From contig JAJFKS010000017.1 in NCBI GenBank assembly GCA_021773115.1, forward strand, positions 124,001-188,000: a DNA stretch of 64,000 nt, read 5' to 3'. Below the pieces are notes generated by a model that saw only the letters and a program-made list of their open reading frames with translations, had not been told where the DNA came from and did no database searches. A program made the translations under genes and the position numbers. The DNA comes from Woeseiaceae bacterium (GTDB taxonomy: Bacteria > Pseudomonadota > Gammaproteobacteria > Steroidobacterales > Woeseiaceae). Below, piece by piece: positions 26,013 through 35,647 of the stretch. The stretch's first letter is position 1. The number at the start of each line of letters is the position of its first letter.

Positions 26013-27935
26013 TCAGGGCTCAAGCAAGTAAACGCCAATCTTGTACGCCGTGAGCGTATTCGTCTCGGAATCGTAATGACCGCGGGCGTGCATTGAGCGT
26101 GCGGTGGTCGCACCGTCCAGACTCAGGGTCAGGTCGGTGACAAAGTCGCCGAAGTCCGAGTACTGGCGCAGGCTATCCGCTGATTTGATGTAATAGAGGC
26201 TGCGATCGTTCATACGCGGCACGATGCTCGTATTCGAATCGAGTTCAGTCAGATCGATAAGAATTGGGCCTTGCCTGATGTAGTGGCGCTGATCGATGTC
26301 TTGATTCATGTTGTCGAGCGCCAGCCCGTCGATGTCCATTCTTGTGAATGGCGCCACCGTACCGGTCGACCCCCAAGCCACTCCAAGCGCGCTGCGCACA
26401 TCGCTGTAGTCGATCACTGTGCGGCCGAAGAAGTCCGGTGCTGCCATGCCGAACGCGGCCGGGAAGCCCCGGGCGACGATCGGCTTGCCTGCCGCGAAAC
26501 TGGCCAGCGGCAATACACCCGTTGCGAGCTCGTAATTGTCCGGGTCCGCATCCATATCGGCTGAAACGCCGGTACCCGTGAAGTCAAAGATTTGCACGCG
26601 ACGTCGGTCAATGCCGTGCAGCGTGATGTCAGCTTGTCCCGGCATAACGGTATTCACCATTCCGAGCAAATGCGTGACATGCATGCGTACCGCACCCTCG
26701 GTTGCATCGAACAGGATCTGCGGCGACAGCGCGTCGCTTGCCGATTGCATGTTGTTGCCGCGAATCGTGACGCGTTGGCCGATTGAAATCGCATCGATAC
26801 TCAAATCATCGACGCGGTGGCCGTCTTTGAATACCTTGGTATTCGGTCCGACTTCGACAAGCACATCGTCATGAAAGTGCGCACGTCGGTCGGTTGAAAT
26901 GATGGTCGCGCCGCGAACTGTCAGGAAATTTCCATCGCGAGCGATGACGTTGCCGCGAACGGCGTCCCGATCGATGCCCGGAACGCTTGATCCCGCGAGC
27001 ACAATATTGGCAGTGAATTTCCGATCGCCGGTGGTCAGCCTTCCCGCCGCGATCGTCGGTGTGCCAGGGCCAGCGGCACTTAATGCACGCAGACCCTCAA
27101 CGCCTAAGAATATCCCTTCATTCACTTCAAATTCGGTGTCGTCGGTCACGAAGACTTTCATGCGGCCAAAATCGCCAACCCGGTCATGGAACGGGCGAAC
27201 CGCGACTGTATAGCTCATCTCGTCCTGGTTAACGTTAGCGAGAGGACCGCGTACGCGAATATCCTTTTCGTCAACCGGCGAGACTTCAGCCACGATGAAC
27301 TGTTCGGACGCGGCAGTTGCAGGAGTCGGCACAATATCGACGGTATGCGATGCTTCGAGGTCAAAGTCGAGCTGCAGCAAAGCGGACCGGCCCCGTACCA
27401 CGGTCAATTGATCACGGTTGGACAGGCGAATCTTGAGTTCCGTCTGGGTTAACGCATTGCCATCAAGATCGGTGACGACGGCAGCCTTGGACGCATCACC
27501 GTCTTCAACAAAAACTTCCGAGTCGCTGTAGTCGATACTGATCGTGCCAGACACGTAGGTTGCCGGCGGAATCGATGCAATCGCGACGAGTTCAGTCAGA
27601 TCGATATAGTCAGTGAAATTGATGCGCGTTTTCTGCGGCAATGTCTCGACAATGCGCCCATTTGCCGTTTCGAGAGTCAATGACAGTACGTCAACGCTGT
27701 AGTCGACGAAGTCACCATCGGCATCCGTCAATGCGACCAGAACTGTGCCACATTCCGAGAAGGTACTCGAGTCATTCGGGTCACACTCCAGGTTGACGAC
27801 GGGCAGATTATTGTCAGCGGTTCCGGCGCCGCCGCCACAGGCGGACAAAATGGCGAGCGTTAGCAGCATCGTCATCCAGATCATAAACTTCGTTAGCGCT
27901 GACGCTTGTGGCAGGCAAGAATTGCTGGCATTCAT
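26013..27935 (-). CDS. Large lipoprotein with DUF4382- and DUF5666-like domains
   Basis: A 640-residue lipoprotein: the signal ends in lipobox LSAC followed by GGG, a common outer-membrane sorting context. Residues about 60-190 (VALTDADGDFVDYSVDV, PPATYVSGTI) resemble DUF4382. The rest is a series of beta-rich repeats such as RGNVIARDGNFLTVRGATI and DVLVEVGPNTKVFKDG, the DUF5666-like pattern. AAGGAG lies 6 nt before the ATG. These domains have no proven function; a surface or periplasmic binding role is only a guess. Confidence 0.75.
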   Translation of the reverse strand: MNASNSCLPQASALTKFMIWMTMLLTLAILSACGGGAGTADNNLPVVNLECDPNDSSTFSECGTVLVALTDADGDFVDYSVDVLSLTLETANGRIVETLPQKTRINFTDYIDLTELVAIASIPPATYVSGTISIDYSDSEVFVEDGDASKAAVVTDLDGNALTQTELKIRLSNRDQLTVVRGRSALLQLDFDLEASHTVDIVPTPATAASEQFIVAEVSPVDEKDIRVRGPLANVNQDEMSYTVAVRPFHDRVGDFGRMKVFVTDDTEFEVNEGIFLGVEGLRALSAAGPGTPTIAAGRLTTGDRKFTANIVLAGSSVPGIDRDAVRGNVIARDGNFLTVRGATIISTDRRAHFHDDVLVEVGPNTKVFKDGHRVDDLSIDAISIGQRVTIRGNNMQSASDALSPQILFDATEGAVRMHVTHLLGMVNTVMPGQADITLHGIDRRRVQIFDFTGTGVSADMDADPDNYELATGVLPLASFAAGKPIVARGFPAAFGMAAPDFFGRTVIDYSDVRSALGVAWGSTGTVAPFTRMDIDGLALDNMNQDIDQRHYIRQGPILIDLTELDSNTSIVPRMNDRSLYYIKSADSLRQYSDFGDFVTDLTLSLDGATTARSMHARGHYDSETNTLTAYKIGVYLLEP

Positions 27936-27997
27936 GGGTCTCTCCTTGAGTGAATGTGTGGCTTCTTAGAGCGAACAACGCCCGGAGAGGATTTTCG

Positions 27998-28027
27998 TTG
28001 ACGAATGCGGCGAATCCGGCCTTATGA
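27998..28027 (+). promoter_or_regulatory. Candidate sigma-70 promoter for the GGDEF/EAL gene
   Basis: TTGACG (27998-28003) and TTATGA (28022-28027) are 18 nt apart, about 85 nt before the likely start codon. This is a fair match to housekeeping consensus but not unique in a 180-nt gap. Confidence 0.3.
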
Positions 28028-28113
28028 CAGTCCGGGCACGCAGCTCATAATCCAAAAAAATACAGCGACTTAGCTTGTATTCCATCAACATCGTGTCAAA
28101 ATGTTTTCCCGTA

Positions 28114-30771
28114 ATGACAGATCCGTCCGACACGCACACTTCAACGGGGATTCACCACCGGCGCCCGCGCGCCGGGGAGCGAACCCGCGGTGCGGTTGAC
28201 GCACTGCAAACCAAGATTGCCGTGGGTCTGCAAAACCTGGACGTGCATACCTACTTCGAACAAGTCCAGGCGATCGTCGATGAGCTGCCGGAGGCCACCG
28301 GCGCAGATGCAGCATTTGTCGCGCTGATCAGTGAAGATGGCGCTAAGATTGAGACCGTATTTTCATTCTGCAATGGCTTCGCACAGTGCAGTCCGGGCGT
28401 TCTCAAAGGTGAAAAACTTGATGATTGGCCGTGGCTGTGCAAACGCCTCGGGCACTTGCGAGTGATTGAAGTTGCTGACACGGTCGGTGGCCCAAAATCA
28501 GCGACGGGTGAACTGGGCCGATTGAATGAATTGCATATCGGCTCCGCACTCATTATCGGCTTTTCTGTACAGGATGAAATCGCAGGTTTTCTGGGCATCG
28601 CCAATGAGCGAGCGGTCGGCAGCTGGGACGCCAATCTGCACCTGCTGATGAAGCTGTTTGGTTCGTCGCTATCGGTTGGCCTGGAGCGCGTCCGGGATCG
28701 CGAACTGCTCGAAGAATTACAAGAGCGCAACACACTCGTCGCGCTGACGGCGAATGATGGTATTTGGGATTTTGATGGTGAGACGAAACGCATCAATCTG
28801 TCACGTCGCTGGAAAGTAATGCTGGGCTATGACCCGGAAGACGAAAATGTGATGCTCGACTGGTATCACCTGGTTCATCCCGATGATATCGCACGTGTAC
28901 AGTCACAGATGCGACAGCACCTGGAGGGCGACGCACCTTTCTTCGAATCCGTACACCGCATGAAGCATCAAAGCGGTGACTGGCGATGGATGAAGAGCCG
29001 AGCCAAATCAATACTCGACGGCAACGGGCGGCTGTTGCGACTACTCGGTGTAGAGGTCGATATTACCGAAGGCAAATTATACGAAGACGCCTTATTCCGT
29101 GAGAAGGAAAGCGCGCAAATTACATTACAATCCATCGGCGATGGCGTAATAACCACGGATGCGAATAGTAATGTTGAATACATCAATCCGGTCGCCGAAG
29201 ATTTGACGGGCTGGAAAGTTGATGATGCCAGCGGCCGCTCTATCGACGAGATTTTTCGCGGCTTCCATGAAGAGACCTGTGAGCCACTCGAAAACCCCCT
29301 GGCCGTTTCGATACGCCGTGACCGGGCCATCAAATCGGTTCGCCCAACGTTGCTGATTCGGCGTGACGGCAATGAGCTGTACATTGAAAGCACGGCGTCA
29401 CCGATTCGTGATGGCAAAGGCAGTGTTACTGGCGGAGTTCTCGTTTTCCACGACGTTAGTGAGTCACGTGAGCTGAATCGTCGCCTTAGCTATCACGCGA
29501 GCCACGATATTCTCACCGGACTGGTCAATCGTCGCGAGTTTGAGAATCGTCTGGAGCGTGCACTTAAGAGCGCGCGTGCACGCGAAACATCGTATGCCTT
29601 GCTGTATCTCGATCTCGATCAGTTCAAGATTGTTAACGACTCTTGTGGACACAGTGCCGGCGACGCATTGCTGGGGCAACTTGGTGCATTGCTGAAATCC
29701 AAAATTCGCTGGCGCGACACGCTGGCGCGGCTTGGCGGCGACGAATTTGGCGTATTGCTGGAGAGCTGCAGTCTGGAAGAGGCCATGAATACCGCGGAAA
29801 CGCTACGTATGGCTATCGGCGATTACAAGTTCGTCTGGGAAGAGCGTAATTTCCGCCTTGGAGTCAGTATCGGCGTCGTGCCAATCACGGCAGACAACGA
29901 AGATGTTGCCGCATTGTTGAGCGCCGCCGACAGCGCCTGCGCGGCAGCCAAGGAAGCTGGACGGAATCGCATCCACAGCTTCCAGGAGAATGATATTGAC
30001 TTGATGCGCCGCCGCCGCGAAATGCAGTGGGCTGCACGCATCAATAACGCGTTGGAAGAAGACCGTTTTGAGCTGTTCCGTCAAACTATTCAGCCCCTGC
30101 AGATAGAGGAGTGCGGAGCGCACTATGAAATACTGCTTCGAATGCGCGATGAAAATGGCGGCATCATTTCACCTGGCTTGTTCATCGAAGCAGCAGAGCG
30201 ATACGGTATCACGCCAAATATCGATCGCTGGGTGATTCGCGCTGCGTTCCGCTGGCTGGTATCCGAAGCGGATGAGCGTGAGCGTCTCGCGCTTTGTTCG
30301 ATCAATCTTTCCGGGCAGAGTCTTGGCGATGAAAAGTTTCTGCCGTTTGTTATTGACCAGTTTCAGATGAGTGGCATCGATGCGACGAAGATTTGTTTCG
30401 AGATTACCGAGACCGCGGCGATTGCAAGTTACTCACAAGCGAATCGATTCATCAACGCGTTGAAGGAGCTCGGCTGCATGTTTGCGCTAGATGACTTCGG
30501 TACCGGCTTGTCGTCATTCGGTTATTTGAAACATTTTCCTGTTGACTTTCTCAAGATCGATGGCAGTTTCGTTAAAGAAATTCTGCACGATCCAATCGAT
30601 CGCGAAATGGTGCGGTCCATTAATGAGATTGGCCACCTGACCGGCAAGAAGACGATTGCCGAGTTTGCCGAAAACGAAGAAATCATCACGATGTTGCGTG
30701 GTATGGGTGTTGACTATGCACAAGGCTACGGTGTTTCCGAGCCGAAACGTGTTACCCGCGCGGTCGCTTGA
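28114..30771 (+). CDS. GAF-PAS-PAS-GGDEF-EAL cyclic di-GMP protein
   Basis: An 885-residue cytoplasmic protein. Order: GAF-like domain (about 25-190), two PAS domains (about 205-450, with a PAC segment WRWMKSRAKSI), GGDEF (about 460-620), EAL (about 630-880). LGGDEFG is intact and RWRD five residues before it is a product-inhibition site. In the EAL domain the first motif is EIL, but the Glu, NLSGQS Asn, FEITET, DDFGTG and KIDGSF Lys are all present, so both activities are plausible. The frame opens with TTG at 28075; ATG 28114 has no clear ribosome site. Confidence 0.9.
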   Translation: MTDPSDTHTSTGIHHRRPRAGERTRGAVDALQTKIAVGLQNLDVHTYFEQVQAIVDELPEATGADAAFVALISEDGAKIETVFSFCNGFAQCSPGVLKGEKLDDWPWLCKRLGHLRVIEVADTVGGPKSATGELGRLNELHIGSALIIGFSVQDEIAGFLGIANERAVGSWDANLHLLMKLFGSSLSVGLERVRDRELLEELQERNTLVALTANDGIWDFDGETKRINLSRRWKVMLGYDPEDENVMLDWYHLVHPDDIARVQSQMRQHLEGDAPFFESVHRMKHQSGDWRWMKSRAKSILDGNGRLLRLLGVEVDITEGKLYEDALFREKESAQITLQSIGDGVITTDANSNVEYINPVAEDLTGWKVDDASGRSIDEIFRGFHEETCEPLENPLAVSIRRDRAIKSVRPTLLIRRDGNELYIESTASPIRDGKGSVTGGVLVFHDVSESRELNRRLSYHASHDILTGLVNRREFENRLERALKSARARETSYALLYLDLDQFKIVNDSCGHSAGDALLGQLGALLKSKIRWRDTLARLGGDEFGVLLESCSLEEAMNTAETLRMAIGDYKFVWEERNFRLGVSIGVVPITADNEDVAALLSAADSACAAAKEAGRNRIHSFQENDIDLMRRRREMQWAARINNALEEDRFELFRQTIQPLQIEECGAHYEILLRMRDENGGIISPGLFIEAAERYGITPNIDRWVIRAAFRWLVSEADERERLALCSINLSGQSLGDEKFLPFVIDQFQMSGIDATKICFEITETAAIASYSQANRFINALKELGCMFALDDFGTGLSSFGYLKHFPVDFLKIDGSFVKEILHDPIDREMVRSINEIGHLTGKKTIAEFAENEEIITMLRGMGVDYAQGYGVSEPKRVTRAVA

Positions 30772-30772
30772 G

Positions 30773-31630
30773 TCAGCTGATCCGGAACAGCATCGATAAA
30801 TCGATCGCATCAATATTTTTGGTAATCGCACCAGTTGAAATGTAGTCGACGCCGGTTTCTGCAACTTCCCGAATCGAGTCCAGCGTAATATTCCCGGAAG
30901 CTTCGAGTTCGGCACCGGGGTTGCCGCTCTCCCGATTGATAGCGACAGCGTCTCGCAAGGCCTGATTCGATAGATTATCGAGCAGAATGCGTTCAGCTCC
31001 GGCATCAAGTGCCTCGCGAAATTCGTCGAGTGACTCGACTTCGACTTCGATCAATACTCCAGCATCGAGCGCCTTTGCGGACCTGATGGCGGCACCAATG
31101 CCACCGGCGCTCTTGATATGGTTTTCCTTAATGAGAATAGCGTCAAACAGGCCGATGCGATGATTCAGACCACCGCCGCAGGTAACGGCGTATTTCTGAG
31201 CGAGCCTTAGGCCCGGGATGGTCTTGCGGGTATCCAGTATGCGTGTTCCGGTGCCGTCGACCGCCCGTACGTAACGCGCTGTTGTCGTCGCCGTTGCTGA
31301 AAGGGTCTGCAGGAAATTGAGCGCGGTCCGCTCACCGGTTAACAATGCGCGTGCAGGGCCAGTCAGTTTGCATATGAGATCGTTCGCGTCGGCGTTTTGG
31401 CCGTCGCCAATGTACCAGTCAACAACGATGTCATCGTCAAGCTGCGCGAAAACCTCATCAACCCAGAATTGTCCACAAAGAATCAGCGCTTCGCGGGCAA
31501 TGATGCTTGCACCCACCACGGCATCGGCGCTCACCAGCGATGCTGTCAGGTCGCCGCTGCCAACGTCTTCGCGAAGCGCGTTGGCAACGCTTGGTCCGAT
31601 AGAAGTTTTTTGTTCGTTGTTAGGCCGCAT
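30773..31630 (-). CDS. nadC: Nicotinate-nucleotide pyrophosphorylase (quinolinate phosphoribosyltransferase)
   Basis: A 285-residue enzyme of de novo NAD synthesis that makes nicotinate mononucleotide from quinolinate and PRPP. ERTALNFLQTLSATAT, DTRKTIPGLRLAQKYAV, GGGLNHRIGLFDAILIKENH and the late ASGNITLDSIREVAETGVDYIS are NadC landmarks. It converges with the GGDEF/EAL gene with a single nucleotide between the stop codons. A terminator lies 10 nt upstream of its ATG and closes the preceding gene, so nadC needs its own promoter within or past that element. Confidence 0.96.
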   Translation of the reverse strand: MRPNNEQKTSIGPSVANALREDVGSGDLTASLVSADAVVGASIIAREALILCGQFWVDEVFAQLDDDIVVDWYIGDGQNADANDLICKLTGPARALLTGERTALNFLQTLSATATTTARYVRAVDGTGTRILDTRKTIPGLRLAQKYAVTCGGGLNHRIGLFDAILIKENHIKSAGGIGAAIRSAKALDAGVLIEVEVESLDEFREALDAGAERILLDNLSNQALRDAVAINRESGNPGAELEASGNITLDSIREVAETGVDYISTGAITKNIDAIDLSMLFRIS

Positions 31631-31640
31631 GCCGCAAATG

Positions 31641-31663
31641 AAAAACCCGGCTGGAAAGCCGGG
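31641..31663 (-). terminator. Rho-independent terminator
   Basis: CCCGGCT (31646-31652) pairs with AGCCGGG (31657-31663) around GGAA; on the minus strand five T follow. It serves the PuuD-like gene, whose stop is 24 nt away, and sits just before nadC. Confidence 0.85.
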
Positions 31664-31686
31664 CTTTGAAGGATATCAAATTGTTT

Positions 31687-32289
31687 TTACAGGAAGAAAC
31701 CGCCATGCCCGTAGCCGACCATGCTCATCAACATTGGGATAGACAGCAGCGTATTGGTACGAGACGCCGCAAATGCTACCGCACGCGCCTTGGCGACTTC
31801 CGCATCGCTGGCCTCAACCATGCCGAGAATCTTTTTCTGGTTTGGCCAGATGAGAACCCAGACATTGAACAGCATGATGGTGCCAAGCCAGGCGCCAACG
31901 CCGATGATCATGTCCTGCTGGGTGCCGCCATTGCCCATTCCGAGCGTAAACGCATGGTGAAATCGACCCAGATGTGCGAGATAGGCTGCGCCGGAAAGCC
32001 AGGTCGCAGCAGCGCCCCAACGGAACCACCACAGGGCGCGAGGTGCCACGTATTTGGTGATTCCAGCGCCACCCGGTCCGCCGTCATCAGCTGCGGCGTC
32101 CGCCAGTGCGGGCACCTGTACAAAATTGAAATAGTAGAGGATGCCGATCCAGGTAATGCCAGCGAGGACATGGATCCAGACCATCAGGCTACCCACATTG
32201 AAGTGTATTCCCGAGGTCGCTACGGCGATAATGACGGCCAGAACGATGCCGCCGATAATTGTGCCTGCCACTGTTTTTAGCGGATTCAT
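31687..32289 (-). CDS. PuuD-like (urate hydroxylase N-terminal family) membrane protein
   Basis: A 200-residue protein with about five hydrophobic helices. WIHVLAGITWIGILYYFNFVQ in the second helix and LIWPNQKKILGM resemble the membrane half of PuuD-type urate hydroxylases. The C-terminal cytochrome c part of true PuuD is absent, so urate oxidation is unlikely to follow from this gene alone. His residues in WIHVLAG and in HLGRFHHAFTLGMG could bind heme. No purine genes flank it. Confidence 0.7.
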   Translation of the reverse strand: MNPLKTVAGTIIGGIVLAVIIAVATSGIHFNVGSLMVWIHVLAGITWIGILYYFNFVQVPALADAAADDGGPGGAGITKYVAPRALWWFRWGAAATWLSGAAYLAHLGRFHHAFTLGMGNGGTQQDMIIGVGAWLGTIMLFNVWVLIWPNQKKILGMVEASDAEVAKARAVAFAASRTNTLLSIPMLMSMVGYGHGGFFL

Positions 32290-32414
32290 TGTTTGTTTTC
32301 TCCGACGTTTTTATTTATTGGGATCTGGAGTAATTGCGCCCCAGCGCAGACGGTATTATAGAGACTGCGGACCGAAAATGAGAAAAATTCGTAAGGGATT
32401 GATTTAAAAACGAA

Positions 32415-32648
32415 ATGACAGCCGATGATAAGCCTGAAAATGGACCTGGAGACGAACGCCCCTTGTCGCCATGCGTATTGCTCTGCACACTCGATGACAA
32501 TGGCGTTTGTCTGGGTTGTCAGCGCACGCTCGCGGAAATTTCGAGTTGGTCCCTGATGACGGTCGACGAGCAGTGGCGGCTGATTGACGATCTGGCCGTT
32601 CGCAAGGCAACAAATGACGTTACAATCCGGCCACTGGACGGAGACTGA
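32415..32648 (+). CDS. DUF1289 Cys-rich small protein
   Basis: A 77-residue protein with the DUF1289 pattern: SPCVLLCTLDDNGVCLGCQRTLAEISSW, that is Cys-x3-Cys-x7-Cys-x2-Cys followed by RTxxEIxxW. The four cysteines suggest a zinc or iron-sulfur site. Role not known. It is followed one nucleotide after its stop by the BON lipoprotein gene, so the two are probably translated together. Confidence 0.85.
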   Translation: MTADDKPENGPGDERPLSPCVLLCTLDDNGVCLGCQRTLAEISSWSLMTVDEQWRLIDDLAVRKATNDVTIRPLDGD

Positions 32649-32649
32649 C

Positions 32650-32967
32650 ATGCGAATTCTGCTATTGCTTCTGGCACTGGCCTGGATCTCGGGCTGCACC
32701 GCGATGGTGCTCGGCAACGGATCCTCAGCACCGGTACGAACCGGAACCACGGCAAGTGCGGACTCGGCAATTGCGACGAGAATCCACGAGCATTTTGCTT
32801 CGGACGCAACGATCGCGGCGTATAATCTGGGTGTCAGGAGCTATTCTGGAAACGTAACATTGACGGGCTCTGTCAACAGTTACGTTGCGCGGGAACAGGC
32901 CGGCAGGCTGGCGAAAGCGACCGCCGGAGTCAAGACCGTAAGCAACCAGATAGTTGTAGAAAATTAA
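32650..32967 (+). CDS. BON-domain lipoprotein
   Basis: A 105-residue lipoprotein with signal MRILLLLLALAWISGC, lipobox ISGC. Residues about 38-105 form one BON domain (AIATRIHEHFASDATIAAYNLGVRSYSGNVTLTG...VKTVSNQIVV). BON proteins such as YraP/DolP bind phospholipid and help maintain the outer membrane; those have two BON domains and this one has one. The ATG at 32650 lies inside a longer open frame from 32584. Localisation to the outer membrane is inferred. Confidence 0.85.
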   Translation: MRILLLLLALAWISGCTAMVLGNGSSAPVRTGTTASADSAIATRIHEHFASDATIAAYNLGVRSYSGNVTLTGSVNSYVAREQAGRLAKATAGVKTVSNQIVVEN

Positions 32968-33017
32968 ATCGCCCTCATTAAGAGGTCGAATCGAATTTGA
33001 ATTGAACAGGAATAACT

Positions 33018-33323
33018 GTGGATATCAGCGCACGAATCGAAGAACAGCTCAAGGCTCATGATGTATTGCTTTTCATGAAGGGAACACCGGACTTTCCGCA
33101 GTGCGGCTTCTCCGGCCAGACCGTCGCCGCATTGAATGCCATCGGAAAGCCGTTTTCTTATGTGAATATTTTCGAGGATCAGGAAATCCGCGAGGGTCTG
33201 AAGAGCTATTCAAACTGGCCGACGTTCCCGCAGCTTTATGTCAAAGGCGAACTGATCGGTGGTTGTGACATCGTAGTCGAGATGTATCATTCCGGCGAAC
33301 TGAAAAAATTACTCGACGCCTGA
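33018..33323 (+). CDS. grxD: Monothiol glutaredoxin, Grx4 type
   Basis: A 101-residue CGFS glutaredoxin that carries [2Fe-2S] clusters with glutathione. The active-site Cys29 is in PQCGFSGQ; the WPTFPQLYVKGELIGGCDIVVEM region is the glutathione site with cis-Pro. It starts with GTG at 33018, preceded by AGGAA. It could pass clusters to many cell enzymes; the window has several iron-sulfur proteins (RsxB, RsxC, Nth) but no direct link is shown. Confidence 0.95.
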   Translation: MDISARIEEQLKAHDVLLFMKGTPDFPQCGFSGQTVAALNAIGKPFSYVNIFEDQEIREGLKSYSNWPTFPQLYVKGELIGGCDIVVEMYHSGELKKLLDA

Positions 33324-33337
33324 TACTTCTTGCGGTG

Positions 33338-33967
33338 CTAATCGACGCGCCGCGCACCTTCAAAAATATCGCGATAGCGGTTAACCACTTCGCAAAAAAC
33401 ATCGGCTGTCATTTCCGCGTCATATGACGCGGAGTGTGCCTGTGTTTCATCCCATTCCAGCCCGGCAGCAACGACAGCGCGAGCCAGTACCGTTTGGCCG
33501 AACGCGATGCCGCAGGCAGTGGCGGTATCGAAGCAGCTGAAAGGGTGGAACGGATTGCGTTTGATCGCTGACCGTCCGATCGCCTCATTGATGAAGCCGA
33601 GATCGAAGTGTGCATTATGCCCGACCAATATCGCGCGACTGCAGCGATTCTCTTTAACGGATCGGCGGACTTCCCGAAAGACTCTCTGCAAGGCATCTTT
33701 TTCATCAATCGCGGGTCGTAGAGGGTGGTGCGGATCGATGCCGTTAACTGCCAGAGACGCTGCCTCCATATTGGCACCTTCGAACGGTTTGACGTGATAG
33801 CGAACGGTTTCAATACGATGCAGTAAACCTTCTTCATCCATCGCCAGCAGAACGGCAGCAACTTCAAGCAATGCGTCCGTTTTGGAATTGAAACCGCCAG
33901 TTTCGACGTCGACAACCACCGGAAGAAAACCGCGAAAGCGGCCGGCCATACCTGCTTCATTGCTCAC
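33338..33967 (-). CDS. rnt: Ribonuclease T
   Basis: A 209-residue DEDDh 3'-5' exoribonuclease that matures the 3' ends of tRNA and other stable RNAs. Motif I is VVDVETGGF, motif [13 protein letters not shown] and motif [14 protein letters not shown] with the catalytic His and Asp. It begins with a GTG that directly abuts the aminopeptidase stop codon (TAAGTG), so it may be translated by re-initiation; an ATG six codons on is an alternative. Confidence 0.93.
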   Translation of the reverse strand: MSNEAGMAGRFRGFLPVVVDVETGGFNSKTDALLEVAAVLLAMDEEGLLHRIETVRYHVKPFEGANMEAASLAVNGIDPHHPLRPAIDEKDALQRVFREVRRSVKENRCSRAILVGHNAHFDLGFINEAIGRSAIKRNPFHPFSCFDTATACGIAFGQTVLARAVVAAGLEWDETQAHSASYDAEMTADVFCEVVNRYRDIFEGARRVD

Positions 33968-35470
33968 TTATGTCTTCGCCTTGTACAGCTCGTCATCGAG
34001 AATAACGCTCATCGTATAACGAACGCCGAAGCCGGTGAATTTGGATGCGATATGTGCCAATCCGTCGTCACAGTCGCTTGCGCTGAGGTCCATGTGCACC
34101 CAGGGTGTTTCGTTCTCGATAAATTCTCCCAGAAAACTTGCCGCAAGAATGTGATCGCCAGCACCTGACGGTGAGCATTGGCGGAGATCGGCGCTATGAC
34201 ACTTTAGTTCTTCCAGGAATTCATCTCCGATCGGGAACGGCCAGACGCGCTCGCCACTGTTTTGGCCAGTGCGTTTAAGTCGCGGATGCAATTGCGCGCG
34301 GTTGGTGAAGACACCTGAGTAGCGGGTTGTGATGGCACTGATGCAGGTACCGGTCAGCGTTGCATAGTCGAAGATAATGCCCGGCTTGTCGCGGCTTGCG
34401 AGGACCAGTGTGTCGGCAAGCGCCATGCGACCCTCTGCATCGGTATGAATGGTCTGAATCGTCTTGCCATTCGCTGCAGTCACGACGTCGCGAGACTTAT
34501 AGGCATTTGGCCCGGTCCGGTTCTCAGTTAGCGCAAGCCAACAATCAACAGCGATCGGCAAATCAAGTTCTGTAATGGCAACAAGGATACCCAGCGCAAC
34601 AGCACTGCCTTGCATGTCGCCGTGCATATCGAGCATGGATGAAAACGGTTTCAAATTCGTGCCGCCGGTATCGAAAATGATGCCCTTGCCGACGAGCGCG
34701 AGGTCCGCCCGGGTGGTTTTTTTTCCGGGCCGATAGCGCAATCGAATAATGCTGGCGCTGTCATCATCATTGCCCTGGGCGACAGCGAGAAATGCGCCGG
34801 CGCCAAGCTTCGTTAATGCTTTCGTTGCGAATCGCTTGTACGACCAACCGCGGGATTTTGCGATATTTCGCGCGAGCTCCGCGTAATGCAGCGCATCCAT
34901 CTTATTCGGCGGCATGGACGTCAGCCAGCGGGCGAGATTATTGCCAGCGGCCTCGGCTTCCGTTCGTGCTGTATCGACGCGTTTTGGCATACCGATAAGG
35001 CGCAGACTCTTGATGGTCGGTGGTAGCTTTTTCGACTTGTAGGTTGGTAGCTGAAATGCGGCGGCCAGTGCAGCGGCGAGAATGTTGTTAACGATGGTGA
35101 TCTGTTCGGCGGTATCGAAACCGAGTACACAGATCCCCAGGCTTCCCGCTTTGTCGTTGGTCGCGGCCGCAACGAGTTTGCGCCCGAGTGTTAACTGCTC
35201 AAACGCGCTGGCCGACGGTTTGAGTCGTCCGCCGATAACCAGTGTCTGCTTCAGGTTCGTCAATCGTGACACAAAAGCCGGCGTCGAATCCTCGGCCGAA
35301 CCGCGCAAAACAGCTTGCAGTTTCGAGCCGTCCGGGAGCTGCTTGAAAAGTTTGGCCGCAGGCTTTAAGGGTAGTATCAGAAGCAACTGATCGCAGGTCT
35401 CGAGCGACTTTGCATCGACACGACCAAGCGTTTGAAAGATGCGGGGATTACTTAGATCGGGCGAGTTCAA
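33968..35470 (-). CDS. M17 leucyl aminopeptidase family protein
   Basis: A 500-residue metallo-aminopeptidase. The M17 signature NTDAEGRMALAD is complete, with VGKGIIFDTGG(T)NLK before it and the Lys and Asp metal ligands in place; the first domain is poorly conserved, as usual. No ATG fits the N-terminus; TTG at 35470 follows AAGG by 6 nt and is the best start. Release of N-terminal residues from peptides is expected. It is divergent from aceE and abuts rnt. Confidence 0.9.
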   Translation of the reverse strand: MNSPDLSNPRIFQTLGRVDAKSLETCDQLLLILPLKPAAKLFKQLPDGSKLQAVLRGSAEDSTPAFVSRLTNLKQTLVIGGRLKPSASAFEQLTLGRKLVAAATNDKAGSLGICVLGFDTAEQITIVNNILAAALAAAFQLPTYKSKKLPPTIKSLRLIGMPKRVDTARTEAEAAGNNLARWLTSMPPNKMDALHYAELARNIAKSRGWSYKRFATKALTKLGAGAFLAVAQGNDDDSASIIRLRYRPGKKTTRADLALVGKGIIFDTGGTNLKPFSSMLDMHGDMQGSAVALGILVAITELDLPIAVDCWLALTENRTGPNAYKSRDVVTAANGKTIQTIHTDAEGRMALADTLVLASRDKPGIIFDYATLTGTCISAITTRYSGVFTNRAQLHPRLKRTGQNSGERVWPFPIGDEFLEELKCHSADLRQCSPSGAGDHILAASFLGEFIENETPWVHMDLSASDCDDGLAHIASKFTGFGVRYTMSVILDDELYKAKT

Positions 35471-35593
35471 ATTGATACCTTTTAAATGGTCGCGTCAGAC
35501 TTGACCCTGCGAGCTCAAACCCTGAAGATGATCGCCGCAGCGATAATCGCACGGTCCGGTGCAATAGAGCGGTGATCCTAGCAGGAGACCCCA

Positions 35594-35620
35594 ATGAATA
35601 CACGCGACACGCCAGACTGA
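35594..35620 (+). other. Possible 8-codon leader ORF before aceE
   Basis: AGGAG (35583-35587) stands 6 nt before ATG at 35594, and the frame reads M-N-T-R-D-T-P-D-stop. The aceE start has no comparable ribosome site. This may be a leader that couples ribosomes to aceE, or a chance feature. Confidence 0.3.
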
Positions 35621-35635
35621 ATTCTGGTGCCCGCT

Positions 35636-35647
35636 AATTGGACAATT
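35636..35647. promoter_or_regulatory. Palindrome overlapping the aceE start region
   Basis: AATTG-GA-CAATT is a perfect 12-bp palindrome ending 2 nt before the aceE ATG. It partly resembles the half sites of PdhR operators (AATTGG) but has different spacing, so I do not assign PdhR. It may be a repressor site or a hairpin that hides the start. Confidence 0.25.

Noticed and set aside
35636..35647. PdhR operator before aceE
   Set aside because: Known sites have AATTGGT and ACCAATT half sites with a 3-nt spacer; this palindrome is shorter and spaced differently.
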